Positions 1-13,084 of a stretch of DNA of 64,000 nucleotides are shown here, in pieces. The DNA comes from Warburgia ugandensis. Lineage: Eukaryota > Streptophyta > Magnoliopsida > Canellales > Canellaceae. Each line of letters starts with the position of its first letter. The stretch's first letter is position 1. The DNA is taken from positions 30,081,501 through 30,145,500 of the forward strand of contig CP141130.1 of NCBI GenBank assembly GCA_035236585.1, read 5' to 3'. The notes below the pieces were generated by a model. It did no database searches. It was not told the DNA's origin and worked only from the letters and a program-made list of their open reading frames with translations. Position numbers and translations under genes: made by a program.

Positions 1-660
1 GATTGATGTTGCAATGTTGCATAATTAACAAAAATTTTCATTGAAGATATTCAATTTTATCATGAAAATAAACATAAATACTAGTACTGGAATGATCTCT
101 AGAAGAATGGGTGCTAGTGAGGAGGACGGCCTCAATGACACATGCTACTTCTTTTGATTAACATTAGATGTAGATAATAAACATTTAAATTGAGGTATCT
201 AAAAAATATTATTGAAGATAGTGGTATGACAACATATATACCTTGGATTTTAGGGAAATCACATATCATTTTAGCCAAATAACACGGTATCCAATGGCCT
301 CCCAAATGATATAAACATCATTGGCTTCCATTGGAAATAATAGATGGGCATCGCATTGATATGCTATAGCAATACACACATAGTGTATGATTGCATCAAT
401 GAACCTTGCAAAAAGGGAGATTGAATCAGATATCGTATATCAACAACAACTATGTTTTCAATATCATTCGAGGCCAACATGCATTGACAAATCTACAAAT
501 CAGAAATGTATGATACATATGGATGCAAGAGGACAATTAATTGGACAATGAAAAGTAAACATGTCTTCATATATACTTACTTAACTAGATTTTGCTATTC
601 AGAGGGTGAATGTAACTATTTTTTATCTTCTTAAATAAGGCAATCGTAGCTAGCATGTGA
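1..660. other. AT-rich DNA, no feature recognised
   Basis: No open frame, RNA gene or transposon terminus can be recognised here. It lies downstream, in minus-strand terms, of the CACTA coding remnant at 661-960 and may be non-coding DNA of the same transposon. That is inference from position only. Confidence 0.3.
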
Positions 661-960
661 CTAGGGTTTAGGGGTAGTATGAGCTAGCTCCTGACTACCT
701 TTCATGACCTGGAACTCCCCCATTAAAGCCTACTTTAACTTCTCATACATCTCCTTTTCTAGAATCTTGGTCATTTTTGCTTTTATCTTTTCACACATCC
801 CCTTGCCAATTTCAACTTAACATTGAAGCTTTTGATCTAAGTATGTGAAAGGACTAGCTTCACTCCCTTGGCACCTTACTCGACTAGGGTGTTCCTCATT
901 GTTGCCCAAAATCCTATATAGGATATCATCCTTTATAGTAGTGCTGCTTAGAGTCCCTAT
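661..960 (-). pseudogene. CACTA (En/Spm-like) transposon second-ORF remnant
   Basis: Translating the minus strand from 960 to 661 gives a frame with only two internal stops before its final stop at 661. It contains DDILYRILGNNEEHPSRVR, which resembles the D-x-L-x-x-x-LG-x-x-EH-x-GRVR signature found in plant CACTA accessory proteins (Transposase_24/TNPA-like). A Lys/Glu-rich helical stretch follows (about 720-810), as usual in these proteins. The codons around LGN and RVR are well preserved but the reading frame is dead. A CACTA transposase remnant lies on the same strand at 13.7-14.2 kb, so the two may be parts of one element split by later insertions. The family assignment rests on one short motif. 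Confidence 0.45.
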
Positions 961-1150
961 AGATGCAAATTCTTAGGCCAATGGTTCCTACACAAATTTT
1001 AAACACACTATCAATTCTATTTATTATTCTAAAATCACTCTAAAAATATAATAATGGTAGACACAACCACTTACTATTCGAGAAGCAACTTGTGCAACTG
1101 ATATATACAAAATTATTACATATGTATCTACATATTTTAAAGGTTTTAAC
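961..1150. other. AT-rich spacer, no feature
   Basis: No coding signal. Its right end is the start of a sequence of about 55 bp that is repeated on the other side of the RTE insertion. Confidence 0.3.
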
Positions 1151-1206
1151 CATAAAATTACTTAATTATAGCTAATTAGGGTTAATTCTATTATTTTGTA
1201 GGTTCA
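1151..1206 (+). repeat. Long target-site duplication, left copy
   Basis: About 56 bp beginning CATAAAATTACTTAATTAT is repeated with a few mismatches and one indel at 1872-1927. The copies sit exactly at the two ends of the truncated RTE element, as expected for a target-primed reverse-transcription duplication. The length is greater than usual. Confidence 0.8.
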
Positions 1207-1871
1207 GGTTCATCATCATCATCATCAAGACCTTATCCCAATTAGGGGTCGGCCACATGAATCTTATTCCTCCATTCCACTCTATTAAATACCATGACTT
1301 CATTTAGTCCCAAAGTTTTTAAATCTTTCCTCACCACTTCTATCCATGTTCTTTTGGGCCTTCCCCTTGCCCTTTTAGAACCTTCTACTTGTATTGCCTC
1401 ACTCCTTCTAACCGGTGCCGTTGTTGTCTCCTTTGAATATGTCCAAACCATTTAAGTCTAATCTCCCTCATCTTGTTACCTATTGGTGCTAACCCTAAAT
1501 TTCCTCTAATATTTTCATTTCTAATTCTATCCTTTCTTGTCTTACCACTCATTCATCTCAACATCCTCATTTCTGCGACGCTCATCCTATGAGTATGATG
1601 TTCCTTAACTGCCCAACACTCTGATCCATAGAGCATGGTCGGGCTTATGGCTATCCTATAGAATTTTCCTTTTAGTTTGAGTGCCACCCATTGATCACAC
1701 AAAACTCTAAATGCACATCTCCATTTGTTCCAACGCGCTTGGATTCTTTGGGTAGCCTCCCTCTCAATCTCTCCACTCTCATGAATCATTGATCCTAAGT
1801 ACCAAAAGTGGTCTTTTATGAGGACTTCTTGGTTATCAATCTTGACTGGTGTTTCACGCCTACTCTTCTTG
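1207..1871 (-). mobile_element. 5'-truncated RTE-type LINE
   Basis: On the minus strand this is the 3' end of a plant RTE LINE: the C-terminal part of the reverse-transcriptase ORF, a short 3' region reading through GGATAAGGTCTTGATG, and a tail of about five GAT/ATG repeats at 1209-1226. It begins abruptly in the region after the RT catalytic core, so it is a dead 5'-truncated insertion. The same 3' end occurs at 25,861-25,896, 26,640-26,678 and 35,481-35,640. It is flanked by a duplication of about 55 bp. Confidence 0.85.
1242..1860 (-). pseudogene. RTE LINE ORF, C-terminal fragment
   Basis: Two frames on the minus strand (1789-1553 and 1451-1242) carry the C-terminal region of the RTE polyprotein. 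Conserved stretches include ESGEIEREATQRIQARWNKW, LYGSECWAVKEHH, the basic run SKRARGRPKRTW and the terminus WRNKIHVADP. The two frames are not in register and are separated by a stop and a frameshift. Endonuclease and RT catalytic domains are absent. Comparison with the longer copy at 22,592-25,896 places this fragment in its last fifth. Confidence 0.85.
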
Positions 1872-1927
1872 CATAAAAATTACTTAATTATCACTAATTA
1901 GGGTTAATTCTATTATTTTGCAGGTTT
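1872..1927 (+). repeat. Long target-site duplication, right copy
   Basis: Partner of 1151-1206. Both copies contain the shared core CTAATTAGGGTTAATTCTAT and differ by a few substitutions and a one-base insertion. Confidence 0.8.
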
Positions 1928-3111
1928 AGGGTACAAATGAAAAGTGTAAAAAATTACCAATTTTACCCCATAAAGTGCAATTTCACTTTCTGGGCTATGT
2001 CATGGGTCACACATGACATAAATGAATCCTTGGAGGTTCAAAATGATCATTAGATGTCGTTTCCAAAAGTAAAAAATGGTCAGAAATCCTATGTATAATT
2101 CCTCAAATGAGGCAAAATGTGGTAAAATTTCATTTCATGCAAATTCTCATACATTTTACCACCTTAAGAAGCTCATAGAAGAAGTTCAATTCACAATAGA
2201 ATCATATACAATGAAAACTTCCCAAAAATAAAAGAAGAGAGGGGCTCACATAAGGACTTTTTACTTATTTTCTCTCTCCTACTCAACTAAAAGAAGAAGA
2301 ATCAACTAATAATTGGACATCTTATCCATACAATGTATTGAAGTACAATTGGTCCACATGAGCATATGAATATCCACAAGAATCAAGGCTATTCATCCTT
2401 GGGCAATCCAAATCAATGGTGAAGTGGAAATGATGTTTTATCCATCCAAGTAAGGATAAGTATGATTAAAGGGCTAGGATTGAAGTGAGGCAAAGAAGGA
2501 AACCCTAGCCACCTTTCCTATGTTGAAAAGTCAGACCAAAACCCTAAGGAAAGGAAGATCTCAACCATCTATTCTCATCCTAAGGTCCTTACATTCTTAG
2601 GGTTTCTAAACCACTCACAAACACACACATGCTTGTGTGCATTCCACCCCCTCACGCCCACCCGAAGACTTTCGAAGTATGAAAAACCCTAGACTCCCCC
2701 ACCTACTTTCCAATTCTTTCTCTGTGTTCCCCACCTATTTTCTTTCCTACTTACTCCTTACCTTTTCCTTCCTTTTCCTTTCTCTTTCCATTACAGTTCT
2801 TACCATTTTTGATACCGCTTTCCAATCTTAGAAAAGGCATCTCCTCCTTCCAATATCCACCTTCTAATTTGATTCTGCTTCCTTCCCTTTAACCTAATGC
2901 TACCTACTTAGTCTCCATTTCTATTTTTTTTCCCTTCGCACCACTTATTCCCTTCACCCCTTAGACTTTCCTATTCCTTTCTTTTTCCCTTCCATCTCCA
3001 CTCCATATTCCTATATTTGAATTCCACACCCCCATGTAGTCTTTGATTAGATTCTAACTTAAATGCATTAATCTCTCCCATTCAACTCTCTTACCTCCCA
3101 TGTTAGAAATC

Positions 3112-3119
3112 TATAAATA
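3112..3119 (+). promoter_or_regulatory. TATA box of LTR G1
   Basis: TATAAATA in the context AATCTATAAATAGAGATG, followed by a C/A-rich stretch suitable for a leader. It marks the likely U3/R boundary of this LTR on the plus strand. Confidence 0.6.
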
Positions 3120-4101
3120 GAGATGTTTTGAATGAATTATGGATCTTTCAACTTCCCATAGATTTAAAGGATAAATCAAAGGAGAAATAGAGGAACGAAG
3201 ATCACTCTCACCCAAGCTCCCATCAAGCTTCCATATTCAAATCCTTTGGAGATAAAGGTAATTCCTTTTCTTTCTTATTTTTCTTTTTCTTTCTCTTCCA
3301 TTTTATTTATTTTTCATTCTCCTTCTTCTATCATGCATTCACATAGGTTTTTCTTAGTTTAGATTGCTCATGCATCATCCATTTCGTTGCACACATAATT
3401 ATTGTGTAGTTTTTCCTTAATTTTGCATGCTATTTTCTCATCTTTACTTTCTTTGTAGTTCATGTTTAACATAATAGTTTCCTTCATCTTAGAGTATATT
3501 AGATGCATGATCATGTTTCCATTCCATTATAATAGTTTTTCATGCATGTAGTAATTAGAATTTCAATGCATTCCATGCAAACATGGATGGTGCGTCTTTT
3601 TCAAATTTACGCACATGTTTCCTTTGTCGTCATCCTTAGGTTGCATTCATGTTAGTTTTAGAGTAAATTGTGTTTCCTTAGGGTAGGTTTTATTTAATAG
3701 ATCTAATTTGTAGTCTAGCTTTCCATTTAATTTCATGTTTTAAGCACTTTCCTAATTTAGAAGTAAGGTAGTTTCTAATTCTAGATTCCATGTTTAGAAG
3801 TTATATTTCTTGCTTTTAGTCTTAGAAACTTTCCAATTTTCTTTACATACAAATTATGAGTACTTTAGGATTAATTTAGGGCCATTTTTTAGAAACTAGT
3901 TGCATGGTAGATTCTTAGATCAAGCATTTTCCTAGTTTAGAAACCCATGTTTGACTTGCTATCCTTGCAATACATCCTAGGAATAGTTTAGAAACCTTCA
4001 TGCATGTTAGAAATAGCATGCATTCCTAATTTAGAAAGTCCTGCATATCATTGTAGTTCATGCATTTAAATGATAGTCATCTTACTTTCTAAATTTGAAA
4101 A

Positions 4102-4208
<107 letters not shown>

Positions 4209-5482
4209 CTATATGCATGCATGGAACTTTCAATAATAGATAGGTTGCATCATTCACTTTCCTTATCCCTCACATCCTCTCTTTCCATATTTTCATATTC
4301 ATCCACTTTATAATTTCATGTTACAAACACCCATTTTCTAATTTTAGATTTCATTCATAGTCCATGTAGTTTGTTCATGTATCATTCTTCTTTCTCTCTT
4401 ATAATTTCATTTTTTTTTTTGGGAGTTGGACTAAGGAAAAGGAAATGATTCTTTAATATTTTTATGGCAATAAGGATACTCTATAATCTCTTAATTAAGG
4501 TCGAGGAAACATGCAAATCCATCCATAAATTCACCTAGATTCCTAGCTAAGGGCTTCTTGTTGAAGGGTAGAATTACACCATGTACATATTCCTTCATCT
4601 CTTAATGTTGGAATTGATGAGTCCTAGGGCCACTTTCTCCACTTTGATTTCTTTTTCTTATATTTCATGTTTAAAGTAGGAAACCTTTTCTATGCTTGTC
4701 TAATTTTAAAGATGAATGACTCTAATTTCCTCTTTATCTATACTCCTTGAAGTTACCCTCCTTCATTTAAGAGTTTGTAAATTAGGAAAAATGTCGTAAC
4801 TTTTTATGTTTCCATTTCTATCATTCTTATGTCCTTCCTTGGTTGGTGATTGTTTAGGATAAGTATTAAGCCTCCTCTTTTCTTGGCTGCCCTAATACTT
4901 CATTCTTAAGGATGTTTGGATAGGATCTATTGGCTTGTGGCATGTTAGTTTATGGAGAAGAGAAAAGTTTGGTGGTAACTTTATTGTCTTTTGGGTTGGA
5001 AATAAGTGTACAAGCTGATGTTAAGTGACGTAACATGTGGGCCCTATGGCATGATTCAAGCTCCAATTTGAAGGATGTTTTCTTAGTGGTAGTTTTAGAA
5101 AGTTTCCTTAATTTTTAGTTAGTTCTAGTTTTAGAAAGTTTCTTGTTTATTTCCTTGGTTATTTAGATAGTTTCCTAATTTTCTTAATTGCTTGCTTTCT
5201 AATTTAAGGCTTACTTTCTAGTTTCTTAGTTAGATTAGTTGTTTCCTTTTTAGTTAAATCCTTGTTTCCTTCATTTATTTACTTGCCTTATGTCTTTACT
5301 TTCTTTGTTATTAGTTTTAGTTAGAAAGTGTCATTCTTTTGAATATTTGGCTAGGTTAAAGTAAAATAACCTAAATAATAATTAACTCTATTTATCAAAG
5401 AGTCTTCATGGTATTGACCTATATTTACTGATTCTATGCTTCAATAGAGCCTACACTTGGGATATATTTTTAAGACACATCA

Positions 5483-5705
5483 GCAACAACTTTGTTTTTG
5501 TAGTTCTTCTCTAATTGTGCCATTTTTCATAGGATGACATGGTTAATGGGATTCACAGTCCTAGCTTTCTTTTGGTATCAAGAGCGACACTAAAGTTAGC
5601 TAATAAAATATTACTAAGGTATATATTAGAAAGAAATGAACTCTTAAAAATACTTACTTTTTATTCTTCTGACCTAGTTTATCCCAATCTAGAGAGGTGG
5701 TGCTG
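5483..5705. other. Short segment between LTR G1 and LTR unit A
   Basis: No gene or clear primer-binding site is visible. It is the left flank of the LTR unit A insertion and should be continuous with 10,559 onward in the pre-insertion chromosome. Confidence 0.4.
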
Positions 5706-5710
5706 TATAT
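5706..5710 (+). repeat. 5-bp TSD of LTR unit A (left)
   Basis: TATAT immediately before the TG end at 5711. It is repeated at 10554-10558 immediately after the CA end. Confidence 0.75.
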
Positions 5711-7469
5711 TGTGATGATCTAGGTTTTTGAAACACATTTTATAATACATTTTTGAAAGGTAGGGCACCCTTAATGGTAAAAAAATTTCACAAACAATGC
5801 AGGAAAAATTCTTTTCTTTTAAATTCGTTTGTAATAAAACCCGAGTCTCACCTCAACATACATAATACACATAAAAATTTTGTACAAAATAAATTTTTAT
5901 TAAATACCAAGAATCATCTAGTAGTTCACTTTTACGCAACTCCTGTATTACAATTACAATCCATTGTCCAAATGCAACCCAAATTTCAAAGTACATAGCC
6001 TAATGACACAATCTTCAAGGGAAATACCCTGATTAGTCTTGCAGCGTCTGATTCTTCAAGTGTTACATCCTCAAGTCTCCTTCCTTGTATCTGAGATATT
6101 GTAAACATTCAAACAATTATAATATCTCAACAAGCTATGCTTGGTAAGGGATACAAAAATATACTACTTTACTAATACAAGAATACATACCTCGGTCATC
6201 ATTCTAGCATGTTTATCCACTCATGGATCATCTCATCATAGAGTATATACATCATTTATATAGTATAGGGTAAACCCATTAAAATAGTGAAAATACTCAA
6301 ACTTTGTTTCTTCCCCTGGCTATACTCCCACTTAGGAGATCAATATTCAGCCAAATCTCATATGGGGATTTTCTCTCCAGGAACTCATGTATTTCATCAT
6401 ACTTAGCATCTCATCATGCCATTGAATTTCACTATGCCTATCATATGTTCATCATAATGCAAAATCATCAAGGACTACTATTCCGCAGTTTAAATCCATA
6501 CAACGTGCCCGGATAATTGCATAATAATTCACTGATACCAATTGTGGCAATAACAAAATCCATGTTCGTATGGGTGAGGACCAGGGCTGTCACAGTGGCG
6601 GCCTTCCCATGATTGATCCACCCGACCTTTAACCTCTCTTTGGGCATGGTATCCATCATATCATACATTTCAGGAAGTGAGTGGCCAAACCCTCATTACT
6701 TCCCTAGCATAGCATCCCCAGGCCTATACCTGTATAAAACAAAATCACAAGCCACCACGCTTGTATGTAAAATACATTGTACATATTAGACGATGTGTCT
6801 GTTTAACTAAGGCTAGAATATTTTTTATGCCCTATTCTTAGGGTTTCCTTAGTCCTCACATCTCACTAATTTCTCATCATTTGATTAGATCATGAGATTG
6901 GATCAGTTGGATGGATCATGGAGTTGGATCACTTGGTTGGACCATTAATGTTCCAAGGTACTAAGTATACTTATATCATGAAGGTCTATAATTCTAGACA
7001 GAAGATCATGTATATATATACACACATGAATCTTTAATACATTCTTGTACATCCACCTACCTCAAAGTGGTATTGACTCCATATTGTCCATCATGGTCTT
7101 GATTTATACATCTGTAAAACTATATGTATAAAGTTATTCCTTTATACAAGTATTCTTTCTACGTGTATTTGGGTTATCCTATGAAGGATGTCCTAATTTT
7201 CCTTGAATCATATATGATCAAGGTTTCAAACCTTCTAAGTTCACAATCTAAGTAAAATCATAGAACAATACTATACTCAACATTATATTTCTTTCCTTTT
7301 TGTTTGTGATCCTTCAAGATCTCTCTTAGATCTTGTTTGATCTTCCTTGTCTTATTTACAATTTTTATTATTATTAGGGTTAGATAATTTGCTAACCTTT
7401 TATGTTCTTATTATCATTTCTCAACCAGTTACTGTTTTACTGGATTGTGGATAATTTATTCATCTCTAA

Positions 7470-7830
7470 ATCTAGACAGCTCCTCTTATTTCCAGTTGGC
7501 CAAGGTTTACCCAATATGTGCAATTTCCAACATGGTTAATTCAATCCTCATGTAAAGAGGTGTTTAGACCTCACAAATGTCAACAGAAGGTGGAGGGACA
7601 GTGAGGCTCATTAGAAACTCCCTTAACCACGATGAATAACATGAAATGGGATAGCCTTAGCTCATCCTTCAATAAGGTCCTATGAGCTCATAATCCTAAG
7701 TTTATTTCTACTTGATTTTAATTAATTTCATGAACATTAGTATGTCATTCATGGAAGTTTATTATGCTCCTAAGTTGGGCCAAGGAAATGGAAAATCCAC
7801 CCCTTATATTGTCCTACTAACTATAGCCCT
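7470..7830 (-). repeat. Conserved leader-like module in LTR unit A
   Basis: This stretch matches 20,050-20,420 (unit B, inverted), 43,450-43,830 (C), 63,850-64,000 (D) and the leader of element F at 40,260-40,680. The best-preserved core is at 7,531-7,590, containing AATCCTCATGTAAAGAGG and TTTAGACCTCA. Confidence 0.65.
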
Positions 7831-7852
7831 TACTATGATTATACTTCATAAG

Positions 7853-7874
7853 ATATATATATATATATATATAT
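7853..7874. repeat. (AT)n microsatellite
   Basis: Short alternating AT run within LTR unit A, with no further context. Confidence 0.9.
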
Positions 7875-10553
7875 GTATTTAGCGAGTTCCATCTATATGT
7901 CATCAATTACCTCTTTTATGGTATTTTCCATAATTCTAAAATTAAAAGAAATTACACCAATAATTCTAAGGAATTTAAAGACAATCATGCTAAAATTGAA
8001 AGTATTGACTTGAATTTAAATTTTCTATTTAAAAGAAATTAACTAATAATATTACAACATCTTATTCTAAGAAATTAAAGATAATTACACTAAAATTGAA
8101 AAATAGACATGGATCATAATTAAATCAAATTTACTGTAAAAGATAATTAACTAAGCATATTATCAATTTATCCTTATGATCCAACCATCCGATTTGTCCA
8201 TCTTTTAGATTTAGGGTTTATATTCCATTAAGAGTACAACCCTTGATCTTTCATGTTTTTGATTGATCCAACATCTCTAATAACATGATATTAGCCTTAG
8301 ATCATCATTTTTGTAGGTCCATTTGGTCTAATCATTCTTAATCTACCAGTTCAAGAGGATCCATTGGGATTTTTCATTATCATCTTTACTTTCAATGGTC
8401 TAAACTTTAATTTAGTTTATGTCAGTCCAATTCAACCATCCCCATGATGATTTATCATCATTATAACCTTAATGGATCCAAACCCCCACTTCTGATCATG
8501 GTGTATTTTTAATTAATAGAAAGTTTTAATGATTAAAATATTATTTTTATGGGTTCAGTAGGTTCTCCTTCTCAAGATCTATTTTATAGAATCTTCCTAG
8601 TAAAAAATCAGACTTAAAATGAGTGAGGAATTTCATTTTTAAGTTTTTAGTTGTTTTCAACGGCTGATCTTAATCTGTAATGTTTTGATCAAATTAACTG
8701 ATCTAGAGGCTTGAAAATTCTATTATGATCATTGATCTTAAGGTTTTGACATGTGCTGGAGCCATCCATTGGATCAAATTTCCATTTTAACATCAATTTG
8801 ATCATGATCCACTACTATTGGAACTAATTTTAAAATTTATTTCATATAAATCAAATTAAAATCTCAATATCATTATTTCATTATATTATACATAATACAA
8901 GGACTCTATATCTTCTTTCTGATATAAAATCTGAGCTAAATTGAGCTCTCAATTGAAGAAACAAGATTTCAGTACATAAATAAATGCCTAAGATCATTCC
9001 AATAGAAAATGATAAAAGGGAGGTCGGCCCGCACCTGTTACCTAAGACTACCCATCACTAGGGATGGGTGATCAGTGATAGGCGAGACGGTCTGGATCTC
9101 CTTTATCCTTGATAGTCAACGACCAAGATTTCATGTCTTGGGATTTTTGGGCCCTAGGAATCCATCCAATGGCTCAAAAGTTGCATATGAGCCATTCGTG
9201 GAGGGGGATCTCAACCCTATTGCTGGATCCATCATCTCTGATGGATCAACCTTTGAGGAGATCACCTGGAGGCTGCAAAACACAAAGGTAATGCCAGAAT
9301 GAAAGGAGAAGCGGGAGATGACACCTACCTGGGCCAGCCGATGAAGGATTTTTCATCAGAGAAGGAAAAATAATGCTAGAGAAATAAAGAAAGCTGGAAA
9401 TAACCCTAGATGCAGGAAGATACATTTAGTCTGTGATTTCTTCGGTGTCGTAGCCGGATAAGATTGGAGACCATGGGGCTTTTGTATATCACCACACACT
9501 GAAGAGATTCAATGGTTCTAGATCAATTTTTAAAGGGCAGATTGGCAAGAAAAATAGGGATTAATCACTAGAGACTGTACCCAGTACTATGCTTGTCTTC
9601 GTTTTGAGTTTTTCGGCGATCTAGGAGGTGGATCATCATGGAAACTTAGGGCTTTTATAGATTAGCCTTGTTTGACCAGATCCAACAATGGAGATTGAAA
9701 ATTAACAGCTAAAATTGGATGACTAATTCATTAAACGTTTCCAGGTGGAACCCTAGGTGCAACAATTACAACTTGTCCCTGGACGCTCCCAGTGCAGACA
9801 CAAGGTCTTCTACTTTGGTGCGTCTGGGGACACGCCCACAAAGAAAGAGAGAGAAAGAGAGAAAAATTGGGAGAGATTGAAGGGGAGTTTTGAGTTGAAA
9901 TTCTAGAGAGTACAGGGCACCACGTGGGGGATTTTTAGGAAAAAGTTTTGAAAAATTTTATGGGCTATTTGTATGGATGTTTGAATTTTCCATGATTACA
10001 TGTCATAATAATGTTTCATTTTTTTTATTATTAAATTTTCATTGGATTCCCAATACCACCTCCTTCTCCACTAGTAGGTGGTAGTGGTTTGTCTCATGAT
10101 GGTGGTCTTCCAGACTGTTGGCCCATCTTGTGGGCCCCACATAGTTGTGAAAAGATCGATTTGCCTTTTTAATTCTAAAAATGGAGAAAAATAGGGTTTA
10201 TTCCTATGAACTCGGAATTGAGTGTACTTAGTGTCATTTTAATTAGTTTTCCAAATACATTGTAAATTTTTATGTCTTAGGTCTTGGTTATGAGTAAAAT
10301 TACCATTTTTACCCTTTTTATTCATAAAAATGGAGAAAAATAAGGATTTTTCATCCGAACTCAGAATTTGACATACTTACAGTCATTCTGATCAGTTTTT
10401 CAGGTACATTACAAATATCTAAGTTTTAAGTCTTGATTTTATTTTGATAAAATAAATTTTCCTAGAACTCAATGTTCTAGTTCTAGTTTTAGAATTTTAA
10501 CGTTTTAATCTTTTTATAATTTAATTATATTCATAAAAATTGGGGTTATTACA

Positions 10554-10558
10554 TATAT
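10554..10558 (+). repeat. 5-bp TSD of LTR unit A (right)
   Basis: TATAT, identical to 5706-5710. Because the target is itself AT-rich, chance contributes somewhat. Confidence 0.75.
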
Positions 10559-12245
10559 GATAGATGCTATAGACCTTTCACCCTTGAGCACTCTTTGCTT
10601 AAACATTTGATGCAGTGAACAGCAAATAATCATAATTGAATGTTATAATTAATTCAATCAATCCCATATTTAGCATATACCTCAAACTATGGAGACAATA
10701 ACACTTACAAATTCATTATATACATCCTGGTTAATGATTTTGGAATATATGTCAAGAACTCTGTATTGCCTTTGATGGATCATCTATAAATGGATATGTG
10801 TGTGTGTGTGTGTGTGTGTGTAGTTACTAGTAAGGAAGCTCTTCCATTTCTCTAGCTCTTCTTCTTATTATTTGAGATGTCAAAGGTAGATTACTAAGTA
10901 GAAACAAACACATTACTCTATTTGTAAATAATAATACAAGGTACATAGTCTCCTATAGTCATTTATACACAGCATTTACATACCTTCACCATTTCCCATA
11001 TTGAATCTTTGGTTGATGGTGACACGTCTCCAGTCATTGACAATAATAGGCACCATGCTTATTACTTTATGGAAAATGAAACTTATATAATTGACTACAT
11101 GGCACCTCCTCCCTTAGTGTTATACTTGATCTCAATAATCTTTTCCATTGTTGTTCACATTTGCCCTTTCTCTCATAAGAGATACTTGGGGTGGGCTATT
11201 CTTCACATGTCATTCTTTATTCACAAAGCAAAACATTTCATTTATAACAAATGCATTAGAAATCACTTTTGCATTCTATTTGTTCAACAATTCATTCATT
11301 TCCATTCTAAATTGGAAATTCTTTAGCAATTAGTCATAATGCAACAAATTTTTTCAAAATCATAATCTAGTTGAGAAGAGTCATGATAAAACTTATTGGA
11401 GTAGAATTTTTGAAACTTAAGATAAAGACCAAAGATATAATACCATTACAAAGCAATCGACCATAAACTAAGGCTAAAAGTTTAAGCAATGAGAAAAGGC
11501 CACATAAACCATAAAATGAATAATACATCTATGCATGGATATTCACCTCTAATAGAGAATATAGAGCATGTATACTATAGTACTATGAATCTACCACACA
11601 AGATTTGATATGTTGTACAACATGGTGGTGGAGAACAAAGATGACAAGAACCTACTAGTTCATAAAACTTTCTAACCCTAAAATTAATAAACTCAGGCCA
11701 TTAACTATAGCCTTTTAAAAGAAGCATAACTAGCTTCATAATTGCACAAGCAATCATAACTTTTGCACCAAAGTAAACAATGCTATCCTCAGACCATTAA
11801 TTGTGTAATTTAGTAGTTCTATGAGAATGCATGAGATCACAAAATTGCATCAAGCTCACCTATTAAAGAACCATTGCTAGCCAACACATGAGATAAAGCT
11901 ATAGTTAGCATAACACAAATAGACAATTGGTGGAAGAATGAGGAGAGAAGAAACAAGACCATTTGTTCTTGCAAGAGCATTGTTGCCTTTTTGTCCCATT
12001 AATTACAATACAAGGTTATAATCTAATGACCATATATGTCAGCCTATAATTACTTTATGTATACAACCTATGTATCAAAGTGTCAAAACTCAAAATGTGA
12101 ATATAATGGGGACTTCGTAAAAGTGAGTCAACTTATGTTATGTAGTGGATGATTGGACAATGCAAAAAATGAAACTTAGGGTTTATAATCCTTACCACTA
12201 CTTTTATAACCTAGAAAAGCAAAGGCTGCGATCATCAAATGAAAT
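10559..12245. other. AT-rich DNA, no gene recognised
   Basis: Contains a short TG microsatellite and scattered frames of about 100 codons or fewer with no family signature. It lies on the transposase side of the CACTA remnants and may be CACTA internal or intronic DNA. That is positional inference only. Confidence 0.3.
10797..10820. repeat. (TG)12 microsatellite
   Basis: Uninterrupted TG tract of 24 bases. Confidence 0.95.
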
Positions 12246-12410
12246 AGACTAACAAGATATAGATAGTAAGCCTCTAACACATGGGAATCACCCAGGCTAA
12301 CAAGCGACATAGATTAACTAGTTGTAGATAATAAGTCTCTAATAGATGGGGAATGACCTAGGTTAACAAGCAACATAGATTAACACATAGGAATAACCCA
12401 GATTTAGTAG
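12246..12410 (+). repeat. Imperfect tandem repeat, about 60 bp unit
   Basis: Two to three diverged copies of a unit containing AAGCCTCTAACACATGGG (near 12,269) or AAGTCTCTAATAGATGGG (near 12,331), each followed by CCTAGGTTAACAAGC-like sequence and ACATAGATTAAC. There is no coding sense. It is a local tandem duplication. Confidence 0.7.
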
Positions 12411-12616
12411 CTTAAGAGCAACCTTTAAACTAAAATTCTAATGCCCCAAGTGTGAAATTATATAGCCATTAAAATGCCTGCAAAATTGAAGTCCCAATCA
12501 CAAAAACCATAGCTCCTTCGCTAGATTTTGGGTTATTATTGGAAATGGTTACCAGCCACTAAACTAACAATAATAGCTACTGAACATTGTCCAACTGTAA
12601 CCCAACACCATGTAGT

Positions 12617-12647
12617 AGAGAGAGTGAGAGAGAGAGAGAGAGAGAGA
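12617..12647. repeat. (GA)n microsatellite
   Basis: Nearly perfect GA run of about 30 bases with one GTGA interruption. Confidence 0.9.
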
Positions 12648-13084
12648 TCACATTTTAATGGATTAGAGATTTGTTTTCCCAAATATGAGTCAATGATAAA
12701 ATGACCAGAAAGAGCATCAAAGACTCCCAGATTTTTGTTTCACTCTTTGTGCAAGACAATATTTGAAGAAAAATTCTTGATTACCATTGCCAGAGAAGAA
12801 GGCAAGGAATGTCGGAGGTGGGTTTGTCACCAATTTGGAATATAATCACTGTTAACAATAATTTTGGGCAAATCCCAATGAAAAAACTAAAAATTCCCTC
12901 TAATAGTAAAAGAAAATTAGGCTTTTAGTGAGTAAATCATTGATAGATGAGAGCAGGGTGATGGAAATAAAGAACGAGTTTGCTAATCAGAGAAAATAGT
13001 GGTTTTGGAGAGTAAATCATCGATAGATGAAAGGGGGGTGGATGGAAGCAAAGAGTGGGCCAGTCGACTGGTTTTATATACCTA

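Larger units (their letters stand above)
5711..10553 (-). mobile_element. LTR unit A, 4.84 kb, single long LTR
   Basis: Begins TGTGATGATCTAGGTTTTTG and ends TTGGGGTTATTACA-like, that is TG...CA, flanked by the 5-bp duplication TATAT. The outer 11 bases at the two ends form an imperfect inverted repeat, as in LTR termini. Content is collinear with units C and D on the same strand and with B inverted: conserved blocks occur at 6,540-6,790, 7,360-7,830 and 10,140-10,550. The sense strand is minus, judged from TATA boxes in the better-preserved copies. No gag, pol or second LTR is present, so it behaves as a solo LTR or a coding-free retroelement. Confidence 0.85.

Noticed and set aside
11009-11333. 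105-codon frame with hydrophobic stretches
   Set aside because: A second frame overlaps it, the composition is AT-driven and no motif or neighbouring signal supports a gene.
12600-12625. ATGTAGTAGAG as a second CACTA terminus
   Set aside because: The match to CTATGTAGTAGTG is short, lacks the final G and faces the wrong way for the minus-strand transposase remnant.
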